A DNA stretch of 23,232 nucleotides from an uncultured Veillonella sp. (lineage in GTDB: Bacteria > Bacillota > Negativicutes > Veillonellales > Veillonellaceae). A model generated the notes under the pieces. That model was not told the origin of the DNA. It was given only the letters and a program-made list of their open reading frames with translations, and made no database searches. The stretch is from NCBI RefSeq assembly GCF_900545205.1, contig NZ_UQYC01000024.1, forward strand, positions 1 through 23,232. The letters are read 5' to 3'. The position numbers and the translations under genes were made by a program. How positions within the stretch are numbered: position 1 is the stretch's first letter; each line of letters starts with the position of its first letter. Of this stretch, positions 1 through 6,485 are shown in pieces.

Positions 1-5
1 AGAAA

Positions 6-60
6 GACCCTTATAGGGTCAGAGCAAACCACCCGTTCTACGGGTGGTTATGATTCTGAC
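6..60. repeat. Double hairpin, possible IS200/IS605-type element end
   Basis: Three nested or adjacent inverted repeats lie at the window edge. GACCC (6-10) pairs with GGGTC (16-20). AACCACCCG (27-35) pairs perfectly with CGGGTGGTT (41-49) around the loop TTCTA. An outer GTCAGA (18-23) pairs with TCTGAC (55-60) and overlaps the first hairpin, so the two could be alternative folds. No gene lies to the left within the window. Single-strand-transposing IS200/IS605 elements carry subterminal imperfect or perfect hairpins of this kind near their ends, and their TnpB guide RNAs are structured too. Assignment to such an element is inference; a plain terminator of an upstream gene is the alternative, although no U-run follows. 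Confidence 0.4.
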
Positions 61-111
61 TATATATTTAAATCCTATGAAATTAGTGTTTTTAGACAGA
101 GTGAGATTTGT

Positions 112-117
112 TATACT
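112..117 (+). promoter_or_regulatory. Possible -10 box for the ECF S component
   Basis: TATACT, preceded by a TTTGT stretch, lies 37 bases before the start codon. A -35 is not convincing: TTTAGA at 91-96 would leave a 15-base spacer. No riboswitch-like structure is visible between 61 and 154. Confidence 0.3.
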
Positions 118-154
118 AAATATAGTTATTCAGCTAAAAGAGAGGAGCTAGATT

Positions 155-682
155 ATGAAATTAAAGACGCGCGATATTGTATATATCGGATTTATTGCTG
201 CCTTATGTGCAGTAGCAACAACAATTCGCATCGAAATACCAGGTGGTGCTATGGTTCATTTAGGATCTGCCGCATTATTTACATCATCCATTCTATTTGG
301 TGGTTTATATGGTGGTTTAGGAGCGGCCATTGGCTCCGCATTATTTGATCTTTTTGGTGGTCATACACAGTATATTGTATTCTCGTTCTTTATTAAAGGT
401 ATTGCGGGTCTTATTGTAGGTGGTATGACAGCAGGTTACTTGCCACCATCCATTACAAAGCCCACAGCATCCTTTACACGTATTTTGATTGCTCTTATTA
501 TTGGTACAATTTGGACTGCCTTTGGTTATTTCCTTGCATGGTGGTTTGTTCTTGAAAGTGCAGCAGTAGCGGCAAGTAAAATTCAATATTCTTTGATTAC
601 AAGTGCAGCTGGTATTGTGGTAGCTATCGTATTGACACCTAAATTGCAATCTGTAGTTCGTAGATTATTTACAAAGAACTAA
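155..682 (+). CDS. ECF transporter S component (substrate unknown)
   Basis: This 175-residue, highly hydrophobic protein has about six predicted membrane segments. It resembles the substrate-binding (S) subunits of energy-coupling factor vitamin transporters, in particular the family that contains HmpT-like and riboflavin-like S proteins. Visible features are the N-terminal RDIVYIGFIAALCAV helix, whose small residues would contact the transmembrane T subunit, the GGAMVHLGSAALF segment and the FGGLYGGLGAAIGSALFDLF helix pair. An AGGAG ribosome-binding site (143-147) precedes the ATG by 7 bases. The T and two ATPase subunits are not in the window, so it probably docks onto a shared ECF module encoded elsewhere. 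The substrate cannot be told from sequence; a vitamin or pyrimidine precursor is typical. Family confident, substrate not. Confidence 0.85.
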   Translation: MKLKTRDIVYIGFIAALCAVATTIRIEIPGGAMVHLGSAALFTSSILFGGLYGGLGAAIGSALFDLFGGHTQYIVFSFFIKGIAGLIVGGMTAGYLPPSITKPTASFTRILIALIIGTIWTAFGYFLAWWFVLESAAVAASKIQYSLITSAAGIVVAIVLTPKLQSVVRRLFTKN

Positions 683-760
683 ATAGAGTAACTAATGATA
701 AATTACTAAAAACTATATATTGCTAACTAATAACTAATAATCCAAAATTGATCATTAGGC

Positions 761-820
761 ATAAATAAAAGAGTCTCCCTTAACTTATGTATTCAAGTTA
801 AAGGAGACTCTTTTATTTAT
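761..820. terminator. Bidirectional Rho-independent terminator
   Basis: A 26-base arm (761-786) pairs with 795-820 with one mismatch around the 8-base loop ATGTATTC. The stem has the core GAGTCTCC/GGAGACTC flanked by A-runs on one side and T-runs on the other, so it can stop transcription of both the ECF gene and the converging reductase gene. The rest of 683-850 holds nothing recognisable. Confidence 0.9.
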
Positions 821-850
821 TATATTAGATTATGTAGTTACTATTCTTAC

Positions 851-2176
851 CTAGAAATTACAGAGATCATTTAAATTTTCTGCCATTGTAGGATGTGTGA
901 AGATTTGGTTCTTGAAATATGTATACGGAATGTTGTTATCCATAGCTACTTTAATCATGTTAATCAATTCTTCGGCACTTTGGGAATAGAGTGTAGCACC
1001 GAGGATTAAATTGCTTTCCGCATCTACCACAATTTTGAAAGCCCCTTTAAGGTTGTCATTTACATGAGCCCTTGGCATAGTGGCTACAAGCATTTCCTTC
1101 GTTTTAACAGTGTAACCTTTATTAATAGCATCCTCTTCTGTAAGACCAACACGAGCGAGTGGAGGTGTTAAGAAGGTGGTGTAAGGAATGTTTTTGCGAT
1201 CTTTTAATGTATAGTGATCATTACCTGTAAGGGCACCAAATACGATGCGGAAGTCATCGAGAGAAATGTAGGTAAATTGCGGACCACCGTTTACATCGCC
1301 TACAGCATATACACCTGGAACGGAGCTTTCACAAGTATCATTTACTACGATTGCACCGCGTTCATTAGTAGTAATATCCGTGTTTTCTAAACCAATATTT
1401 GTAGTATTCGGTCTGCGACCTGTAGCATAGAGAACAGCATCAAAGGTATAGTTTTCATTATTAGCAGTGATAACAGGCTTGTTGCCGTCATTAGATACAG
1501 AATTTAGTGTAACAGAGTTTAAAATAGTAATGCCTTGTTCCGCTAAGTATTCATTAGCTAATTCTTGAACGATAGGTTCTTCGTGTTTTAAAATGTTAGC
1601 CTCAATATTGAATACAGTAACCTTTGTACCTAGTTTAGCGTATAGGCTAGCAAATTCTAGGCCAATAGGACCGGCGCCAATAATACCTAATGTACTAGGT
1701 TGAGGGGATAAATGTTGAATTTCTGTACTATTATAGAAACCTGATGCGGTATCGATACCATCAATGTTAGGTTTAATGGCTACAGCCCCTGTATTGATGA
1801 TAATTGTGTCACCAGATAAAACAATTTTATCTTCCCCAGCTGTGACATCGATTTCTTTATTACTAATGAATTTGCCATGTCCAGTATATACATCGACATG
1901 TTCATTTGTATCTAACATACCGAAGTTTTTATTACGTAAACGAGATGTAACAACCTCTCGTTGGTTTAGTACTTGATCGTAAGATAAGCCTTTAGATGCG
2001 GCCACAATCATCGTCTTAGTAGGAATACATGCAATATTAATGCATGTGCCACCATACATGAGTGGATTTTCTTCAATCATGGCAACGGCTTTGCCCATAG
2101 AGCCAAATTTAGCAGCCATTGTTTTACCAGCTTTGCCGAAACCTAGGACGATAAGATCATAATGTTTGGTATTCAT
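851..2176 (-). CDS. rclA: RclA/Har-type FAD-dependent disulfide reductase
   Basis: This 441-residue class I pyridine nucleotide-disulfide oxidoreductase has the same length as E. coli RclA. It shares RclA's family hallmarks: GFGKAGKT at 12-19 (FAD-binding glycine motif), MYGGTCINIACIPTK at 40-54 with redox cysteines C45 and C50, GAGPIG at 167-172 (NAD(P)H-binding), YATGRRPNT, the GGPQFTYISLDDFRIV block, DRKNIPYTTFLTPP, and a C-terminal IFTHPTMAENLNDL in place of the His-Glu base motif. RclA-family enzymes reduce hypothiocyanous acid and help cells survive HOCl/HOSCN made by host peroxidases, which fits an oral anaerobe. The residue before the second cysteine is Ala, where E. coli RclA has Gly. 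It is the only minus-strand gene and has its own promoter and RBS. A dihydrolipoamide dehydrogenase label would be less specific. Confidence 0.87.
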   Translation of the reverse strand: MNTKHYDLIVLGFGKAGKTMAAKFGSMGKAVAMIEENPLMYGGTCINIACIPTKTMIVAASKGLSYDQVLNQREVVTSRLRNKNFGMLDTNEHVDVYTGHGKFISNKEIDVTAGEDKIVLSGDTIIINTGAVAIKPNIDGIDTASGFYNSTEIQHLSPQPSTLGIIGAGPIGLEFASLYAKLGTKVTVFNIEANILKHEEPIVQELANEYLAEQGITILNSVTLNSVSNDGNKPVITANNENYTFDAVLYATGRRPNTTNIGLENTDITTNERGAIVVNDTCESSVPGVYAVGDVNGGPQFTYISLDDFRIVFGALTGNDHYTLKDRKNIPYTTFLTPPLARVGLTEEDAINKGYTVKTKEMLVATMPRAHVNDNLKGAFKIVVDAESNLILGATLYSQSAEELINMIKVAMDNNIPYTYFKNQIFTHPTMAENLNDLCNF

Positions 2177-2181
2177 ACAAT

Positions 2182-2228
2182 ACCTCCTATCTTTTATATT
2201 GAAAATATTAGATATCCTTATTATAGCA
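2182..2228 (-). promoter_or_regulatory. Extended -10 promoter and RBS of the rclA-like gene
   Basis: Read on the minus strand, TGCTATAAT (2228-2220) is an extended -10 box. No good -35 stands 16-18 bases upstream. GGAGGT (2187-2182) is the ribosome-binding site, 5 bases before the ATG. Confidence 0.65.
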
Positions 2229-2296
2229 TATTTGAGTATATATAAAAGTAAAATATGAAAATAATTATCTATAATTTAGATGTTAAGTATTTTTAC

Positions 2297-2325
2297 TTGA
2301 CACATCTTTTTTTATACTGTACCAT
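2297..2325 (+). promoter_or_regulatory. Candidate promoter of the ylxM-ffh operon
   Basis: A perfect -35 TTGACA (2297-2302) is followed after 17 bases by TACCAT (2320-2325) as a weak -10. A second ACTTGACA copy at 2341-2348 lies too close to the RBS (GGAGGTGG from 2354) to be a -35 for this gene. Confidence 0.5.
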
Positions 2326-2365
2326 ATGTAAAGTAATATGACTTGACAGTGATGGAGGTGGCGAA

Positions 2366-2701
2366 ATGGAAGAACGAGTGCTTATAAGTTTGCTCTTGGA
2401 TTTCTATGGGCCATTATTGACGGACAAGCAACGCATGTCCTTACAACTTCACCACGAAGACGACATGTCCCTTGGAGAAATCGCTGAGGAACTAGGCGTA
2501 TCACGGCAGGCTGTACACGATAACTTGCAGCGTGCTCGACACATTTTAAATGATTACGAATCAAAGTTGCACTTGGTAGAACAATATGAACAGCGTGAAG
2601 GTTTGCTTTCACAGTTGAAAGAAACCTTGCCTGAAGAGGTTCTAGCTGAAACTAAGGTGCAGAAAGTATTGGCGCAAATGGAGGGATATTATGGCATTTG
2701 A
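2366..2701 (+). CDS. ylxM: YlxM, SRP-associated helix-turn-helix protein
   Basis: This 111-residue protein is of the YlxM/p13 family. It carries a sigma-70 region-4-like helix-turn-helix at about residues 35-55 (SLGEIAEELGVSRQAVHDNL) followed by a charged helical tail. YlxM is encoded directly upstream of ffh in many Firmicutes, and in streptococci it has been described as an accessory component of the signal recognition particle pathway that influences SRP GTPase activity. GGAGGTGG precedes the ATG. Its 3' end overlaps ffh by 11 bases, which points to translational coupling. Identification rests on the motif, length and invariant neighbour. Confidence 0.92.
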   Translation: MEERVLISLLLDFYGPLLTDKQRMSLQLHHEDDMSLGEIAEELGVSRQAVHDNLQRARHILNDYESKLHLVEQYEQREGLLSQLKETLPEEVLAETKVQKVLAQMEGYYGI

Positions 2702-4043
2702 TAGCTTGTCAGAAAAACTGCAAGAAGCCTTTCAATCCTTGAAGGGGAAGGGCAAAATTACTGAAGATGATGTCAATCTTGCGTTGCGTCAAGTGCGTAC
2801 TGCATTACTAGAAGCAGACGTTAACTTTATGGTTGCGAAGGACTTCGTTAAGTCCATTAAGGAAAAGGCCCTTGGTGAAGAGGTGTTCGGTTCCTTGAAT
2901 CCAGCACAAACGGTTATTAAAATCGTAAATGACGAGTTAACGGCGTTATTGGGCGGTACACAAAGTCGTATCATGATTTCCAGTAAGCCACCAACAATTA
3001 TTATGCTCGTTGGTTTACAAGGTGCTGGTAAAACTACTACAGCTGGTAAATTGGCAGTATACCTTCGCAAACAAGGTAAACATCCAATGCTCGTAGCGGC
3101 CGACGTATATCGTCCAGCTGCGATTACTCAATTGCAAGTTGTAGGTAAGCAAATCGATATCCCAGTATTTGCTGATGAAACACCTGGTGCCAATCCAGTA
3201 GACATTGCACGCCGCGCTGTAGAGCAAAGCACGCATATGTTGAAAGATGTTGTTATCATCGATACAGCTGGTCGCTTGGCTATAGACGAAGTCCTTATGG
3301 ATGAGTTATCCAACATTAAAGCCGCTGTTCGACCTCATGAAATTCTACTCGTTGTAGACTCCATGATCGGTCAAGATGCGGTAACAACGGCACAAACGTT
3401 TAATGAAAAATTAGGCGTTGACGGTGTTATCCTCACTAAACTCGATGGTGATGCGCGCGGTGGTGCTGCATTATCCATCAAAGCTGTAACAGGCTTGCCA
3501 ATTAAGTTCACTGGTGTGAGCGAAAAAATGGATGGTTTCGATGTATTCTATCCAGACCGTATGGCTTCTCGTATCCTCGACTTGGGCGACTTTAAAACAT
3601 TGATTGAAAATGTACAAGGCGCTATCGACGAAGAAGAAGCTCGTGAAATGGCTAAGAAAATGGCGAAAAATAATTTCACCTTGGATGACTTCTTGAAACA
3701 GATGAACCAAGTAAGAAAGTTAGGGCCATTACAAAATATTATTGGTATGTTGCCAGGCATGGGACAAATTAAGGATCAATTGAAAGACCTTGATTTGAAC
3801 AGTAAAGAGGTGCGCCGTATTGAGGCTATCATTACATCCATGACGGCTGCAGAGCGAGAAAATCCAAGTATTCTTAATGGTTCTCGCCGCAAGCGTATTG
3901 CATTAGGTTCCGGTACTCAGGTACAAGATGTAAATCGCTTGTTGAAACAATTTGAAGAAGCGCGGAAGATGATGAAGCGCATGCAAGGTTTACGTGGCGG
4001 TAAGGGCGGCTTCCCAGGAATGCCTAAATTACCGTTTATGTAA
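2691..4043 (+). CDS. ffh: Signal recognition particle protein Ffh
   Basis: Ffh is the 54-kDa-type SRP GTPase. It binds 4.5S RNA and hydrophobic signal sequences on ribosomes and delivers nascent membrane proteins to FtsY. The 450 residues show the order N domain (about 1-85), G domain with P-loop GLQGAGKT (108-115), DTAGR (191-195) and TKLDGDARGG (249-258), then the methionine-rich M domain (from about 330) ending in MMKRMQGLRGG and a Met/Pro/Gly tail. Length is normal for the family. It is translationally coupled to ylxM. The sequence shows no oddity. Confidence 0.98.
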   Translation: MAFDSLSEKLQEAFQSLKGKGKITEDDVNLALRQVRTALLEADVNFMVAKDFVKSIKEKALGEEVFGSLNPAQTVIKIVNDELTALLGGTQSRIMISSKPPTIIMLVGLQGAGKTTTAGKLAVYLRKQGKHPMLVAADVYRPAAITQLQVVGKQIDIPVFADETPGANPVDIARRAVEQSTHMLKDVVIIDTAGRLAIDEVLMDELSNIKAAVRPHEILLVVDSMIGQDAVTTAQTFNEKLGVDGVILTKLDGDARGGAALSIKAVTGLPIKFTGVSEKMDGFDVFYPDRMASRILDLGDFKTLIENVQGAIDEEEAREMAKKMAKNNFTLDDFLKQMNQVRKLGPLQNIIGMLPGMGQIKDQLKDLDLNSKEVRRIEAIITSMTAAERENPSILNGSRRKRIALGSGTQVQDVNRLLKQFEEARKMMKRMQGLRGGKGGFPGMPKLPFM

Positions 4044-4047
4044 TACA

Positions 4048-4072
4048 TGGGCAGGGGCGCTGAACCTGTCCA
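4048..4072 (+). other. Hairpin in the ffh-rpsP spacer
   Basis: GGGCAGG (4049-4055) pairs with CCTGTCC (4065-4071) with one G-U pair around a 9-base loop, and T4048-A4072 extends it. No T-run follows, so it is not a typical terminator. It stands 14 bases before the AAGGAGGTGA ribosome-binding site of rpsP and could tune mRNA processing or S16 expression. Function is inferred only. Confidence 0.4.
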
Positions 4073-4085
4073 CCCATATCAGTAT

Positions 4086-4095
4086 AAGGAGGTGA
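4086..4095 (+). promoter_or_regulatory. Very strong ribosome-binding site of rpsP
   Basis: AAGGAGGTGA matches the full anti-Shine-Dalgarno of 16S rRNA, 7 bases before the ATG at 4103, as suits a highly expressed ribosomal protein gene. Confidence 0.85.
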
Positions 4096-4102
4096 ATTTC
4101 AC

Positions 4103-4366
4103 ATGTTAAAAATTCGTTTGACTCGTTTAGGTGCTAAAAAAGCTCCTTTCTACCGTATCGTTGTTGCTGACGCACGTGCTCCACGTGAAGGTCGTCCTGT
4201 TGACACTATTGGTCAATATGATGCTACTAAACAACCAGCTATCGTTAATGTAGACGAAGAAAAAGCTTTGGCTTGGTTAGCTAAAGGTGCTCAGCCTACT
4301 GACACTGTTCGCTCCTTGTTCAAAAAACAAGGCGTTATGCAAAAATTTGCTGACGCTAAAAAGTAA
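4103..4366 (+). CDS. rpsP: 30S ribosomal protein S16
   Basis: This 87-residue basic protein has the S16 signature at its N terminus: KIRLTRLGAKKAPFYRIVVAD, residues 3-23, followed by the DTIGQYD segment. S16 binds 16S rRNA early and is needed for 30S assembly. Codon use is more biased than in its neighbours (repeated GCT, CGT and AAA), as expected for high expression. It sits between ffh and khpA, as is common in Firmicutes. Confidence 0.98.
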   Translation: MLKIRLTRLGAKKAPFYRIVVADARAPREGRPVDTIGQYDATKQPAIVNVDEEKALAWLAKGAQPTDTVRSLFKKQGVMQKFADAKK

Positions 4367-4387
4367 TTAATAGAGAGGCATACTGTG

Positions 4388-4615
4388 ATGATAGAATTAA
4401 TTTCATTAATTGCGAAATCATTAGTGAAGCAGCCTGATGCCGTATCTGTTACCATGGTCCAAAAGGGGAATATGGAAGTTTACGAACTTCATGTAGCCCC
4501 AGAGGATATGGGCAAAGTCATCGGAAAGCAAGGACGAATAGCGAAAGCGATTCGCGCTGTGGTGAAAGCGGCGGCTATTAAAGAGAACAAAAAGATATCT
4601 GTTGATATTGTCTAA
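4388..4615 (+). CDS. khpA: KhpA, KH-domain RNA-binding protein
   Basis: This 75-residue single KH-domain protein (formerly YlqC) carries the RNA-binding loop GKVIGKQGRIAKAIR at 42-56, with GKQG as the GxxG element. In Firmicutes KhpA pairs with KhpB (EloR/Jag) and affects cell elongation and RNA metabolism. The ATG at 4388 is preferred over a GTG at 4385: GAGAGG (4373-4378) sits 9 bases from the ATG, and the family usually starts M-x-E-L. It lies 21 bases after rpsP in the same operon. Confidence 0.93.
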   Translation: MIELISLIAKSLVKQPDAVSVTMVQKGNMEVYELHVAPEDMGKVIGKQGRIAKAIRAVVKAAAIKENKKISVDIV

Positions 4616-4629
4616 AAGGGAGTATTCCA

Positions 4630-5037
4630 ATGGAAGAAATGACATTACGTGTCCCTGTAGCAGTAAAAGCAAAAGTAACAGAAGACTTGAAAGCGAAAAT
4701 TGTATCTGATCTTGAAACTCGCCTTGATATGGTGAATAAAGATTTGGAAGCAATTGAGTTCCAAGCTCAACGTATTTTGGCTGATGCGGCTAAAGTTGAT
4801 GCTACAAGCCTTACTGCAATTCGTCAACAAATCGACGAAGAGAAAAATAAACGCTTGGCTTTCAAAGAAGAAGTAACAGCTAAATTGAAAGACGCTCAAG
4901 AATTGTCCTTAGGAACTGAAATTCCTCAAGGTACATTAGAGCAAACAGTTACCGTTAAAATCGGGGATAATTTGGATGCCATGATGGGCGCTGAAATCCT
5001 ATTAGAAGACGGTAAAATCGTTGCGTTTCGTCAATAA
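4630..5037 (+). CDS. ylqD: YlqD family protein
   Basis: This 135-residue cytoplasmic protein matches the YlqD family, found between khpA and rimM in many Firmicutes. A charged, heptad-like region at about 25-95 (DLKAKIVSDLETRLDMVNKD and following) suggests a coiled coil. A short C-terminal beta-rich part (TVTVKIGDNLDAMMGAEILLE) follows. The function of the family is not established. The stop codon overlaps the rimM start by one base (TAATG), so the two are probably translationally coupled. The family call is based on position, length and C-terminal pattern. Confidence 0.85.
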   Translation: MEEMTLRVPVAVKAKVTEDLKAKIVSDLETRLDMVNKDLEAIEFQAQRILADAAKVDATSLTAIRQQIDEEKNKRLAFKEEVTAKLKDAQELSLGTEIPQGTLEQTVTVKIGDNLDAMMGAEILLEDGKIVAFRQ

Positions 5038-5534
5038 TGAAGCCTAACGATTTCATCACTATAGGTGTTATCATCGCCCCGCACGGCGTGCGGGGTGATC
5101 TTCGTATTATGCCTCAAACCGATTTTCCAGAACGGTTTATGCATATGGATGCCTGTTACATCGATGGTAAAGAATACCACGTTGCATCCGCACGATTTCA
5201 CAAACAATTTGTATTAGCATCCTTTAAGGAAATTCCTGATCGCAACACAGCTGAATTATTCGGTAAGAAAGAAATTCAAGTGCGTCGTGAAGATTTAGTG
5301 GAATTGCCAGAAGGTCGCTATTACATCTTTGATATTATTGGTCTCGAAGTACAAGATACAAAAGGCAATGTGCTTGGCACAGTGACTGATGTATTACAAC
5401 CGGGTGCTAATGATGTCTATGTGGTTTCCAAAGATGGGGAACCAGATCAATTATTTGCAGCCATTGAAGATGTTGTTAAGGACATCGACGTGGAAAATAA
5501 TTTAATGATCGTAGATCCGCCTGAATGGATATAA
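5037..5534 (+). CDS. rimM: Ribosome maturation factor RimM
   Basis: RimM assists assembly of the 30S head by binding S19 and helping 16S rRNA maturation. The 165 residues comprise the N-terminal RimM barrel, with the GVIIAPHGVRGDLRI signature at 10-24, and a C-terminal PRC barrel starting near 95 (GRYYIFDIIGLEV). No Shine-Dalgarno is visible before the ATG, so translation probably depends on coupling with ylqD through the TAATG overlap. Codons 13-21 form an unusually GC-rich hairpin (5073-5099). The final codons form the 5' arm of the operon terminator. Confidence 0.97.
   Translation: MKPNDFITIGVIIAPHGVRGDLRIMPQTDFPERFMHMDACYIDGKEYHVASARFHKQFVLASFKEIPDRNTAELFGKKEIQVRREDLVELPEGRYYIFDIIGLEVQDTKGNVLGTVTDVLQPGANDVYVVSKDGEPDQLFAAIEDVVKDIDVENNLMIVDPPEWI
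5073..5099 (+). other. GC-rich hairpin early in the rimM coding region
   Basis: CCCCGCAC (5077-5084) pairs perfectly with GTGCGGGG (5088-5095) around a 3-base loop. Outer pairs, including one G-U, extend the stem to 12 pairs (5073-5099). It begins 36 bases after the start codon and encodes the conserved PHGVRG segment. It is a striking GC island in an AT-rich gene. A role in slowing early elongation or in regulation is inference. Confidence 0.5.
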
Positions 5535-5554
5535 TCCTTTAGGCGGTTTTGTTT
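5517..5554 (+). terminator. Terminator overlapping the end of rimM
   Basis: CCGCCT (5517-5522, inside the last rimM codons) pairs with AGGCGG (5541-5546). The inner arms GGAT (5527-5530) and ATCC (5534-5537) also pair. The run TTTTGTTTT follows directly. The ylxM-rimM operon therefore probably ends here, separating it from trmD. Confidence 0.75.
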
Positions 5555-5587
5555 TATCTACATATAGGTATATTATGGTAAAAGTTA

Positions 5588-5593
5588 TATAAT
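5588..5593 (+). promoter_or_regulatory. Candidate -10 box for trmD
   Basis: A perfect TATAAT lies 61 bases before the trmD start in an AT-rich spacer, downstream of the rimM terminator. A -35 near 5565-5570 (TAGGTA) is poor. Because the whole spacer is A/T, a chance match is possible. Confidence 0.35.
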
Positions 5594-5654
5594 ATAGCTA
5601 TATATAGATAATGCTAATGAGTTTATGTGAGTTAATAAGTATAGGGGACGGTCT

Positions 5655-6485
5655 ATGCGTATCGATATCGTATCTTTATTTCCTGAGTTTTTTGATGCCT
5701 TTTTTAGTCATTCCATCATAAAACGGGCTATCGAAGCAGAACGATTGTCTATGGCTGTAACTAACCCTCGAGACTTTAGTCATAATAAACATGGTCAAGT
5801 TGATGATACACCGTATGGTGGTGGGGCTGGTATGCTCATGATGGCACCTCCCATTTTTGAAGCGGTGGAATCTGTTATTGCTCAATATGACAATACGCTT
5901 AATAGTAGCTATACTACTGATGAGATGTGTGATGAAATGAGTCTTATTGGTAATCCTAGTGAAAGTATACGACGTCGTATTATTTTCATGGGTCCTACAG
6001 GCCAGCCTTTCACACAGGAGAAGGCTCGTGAACTAGCTATGTACGATCAAATAGTCCTCATTTGTGGTCATTATGAAGGTGTAGACTACCGTGTAGAGGA
6101 ACATTTAGTAGATGAAACGATTTCTATTGGTGATTATGTATTAACTGGTGGTGAGTTGCCAGCTATGGTTGTAGCCGATGCAGTAGCTCGCATGATTCCA
6201 GGTGTACTAGGTGCAGCGAGTGGGGCACAGGAGGATTCTTTTTATGAACCTTTGTTAGAATGCCCTCAATATACAAAGCCCCCTGAATTTAGAGGCTGGT
6301 CTGTACCAGATGTATTGAGAAGTGGTCATCATAAAAATATTGCTACTTGGCGTCAAAAAGAAGCACTTAAAAGAACTCGGTTGTTACGTCCAGATTTATT
6401 GGAACGTCCATTAACAAAAGAAGAGATTAAGCTTTTAAAAGAGATAGTTGAGGAAGAGTCTGTAAGACTTAAAGGTGAAGAATGA
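5655..6485 (+). CDS. trmD: tRNA (guanine-N1-)-methyltransferase TrmD
   Basis: TrmD uses S-adenosylmethionine to form m1G37 in tRNAs reading CNN codons and prevents frameshifting. It is a trefoil-knot (SPOUT) dimer. Motifs seen are MRIDIVSLFPEFF at the N terminus, DTPYGGGAGMLM at 51-62, CGHYEGVDYRVEE at 137-149, the knot SIGDYVLTGGELPAM at 157-171 and LLECPQYTKPPEFRGW at 200-215. At 276 residues it is about 25-30 longer than typical TrmD; the extra material is a polar stretch at about 78-106 before RRRIIFMGPTGQPF. GGGGA 7 bases upstream is the RBS. It overlaps the next gene by 4 bases. Confidence 0.97.
   Translation: MRIDIVSLFPEFFDAFFSHSIIKRAIEAERLSMAVTNPRDFSHNKHGQVDDTPYGGGAGMLMMAPPIFEAVESVIAQYDNTLNSSYTTDEMCDEMSLIGNPSESIRRRIIFMGPTGQPFTQEKARELAMYDQIVLICGHYEGVDYRVEEHLVDETISIGDYVLTGGELPAMVVADAVARMIPGVLGAASGAQEDSFYEPLLECPQYTKPPEFRGWSVPDVLRSGHHKNIATWRQKEALKRTRLLRPDLLERPLTKEEIKLLKEIVEEESVRLKGEE

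Noticed and set aside
61..154. Possible vitamin riboswitch before the ECF S component
   Set aside because: The stretch is AT-rich and lacks conserved helices or motifs of TPP, FMN, cobalamin or preQ1 riboswitches.
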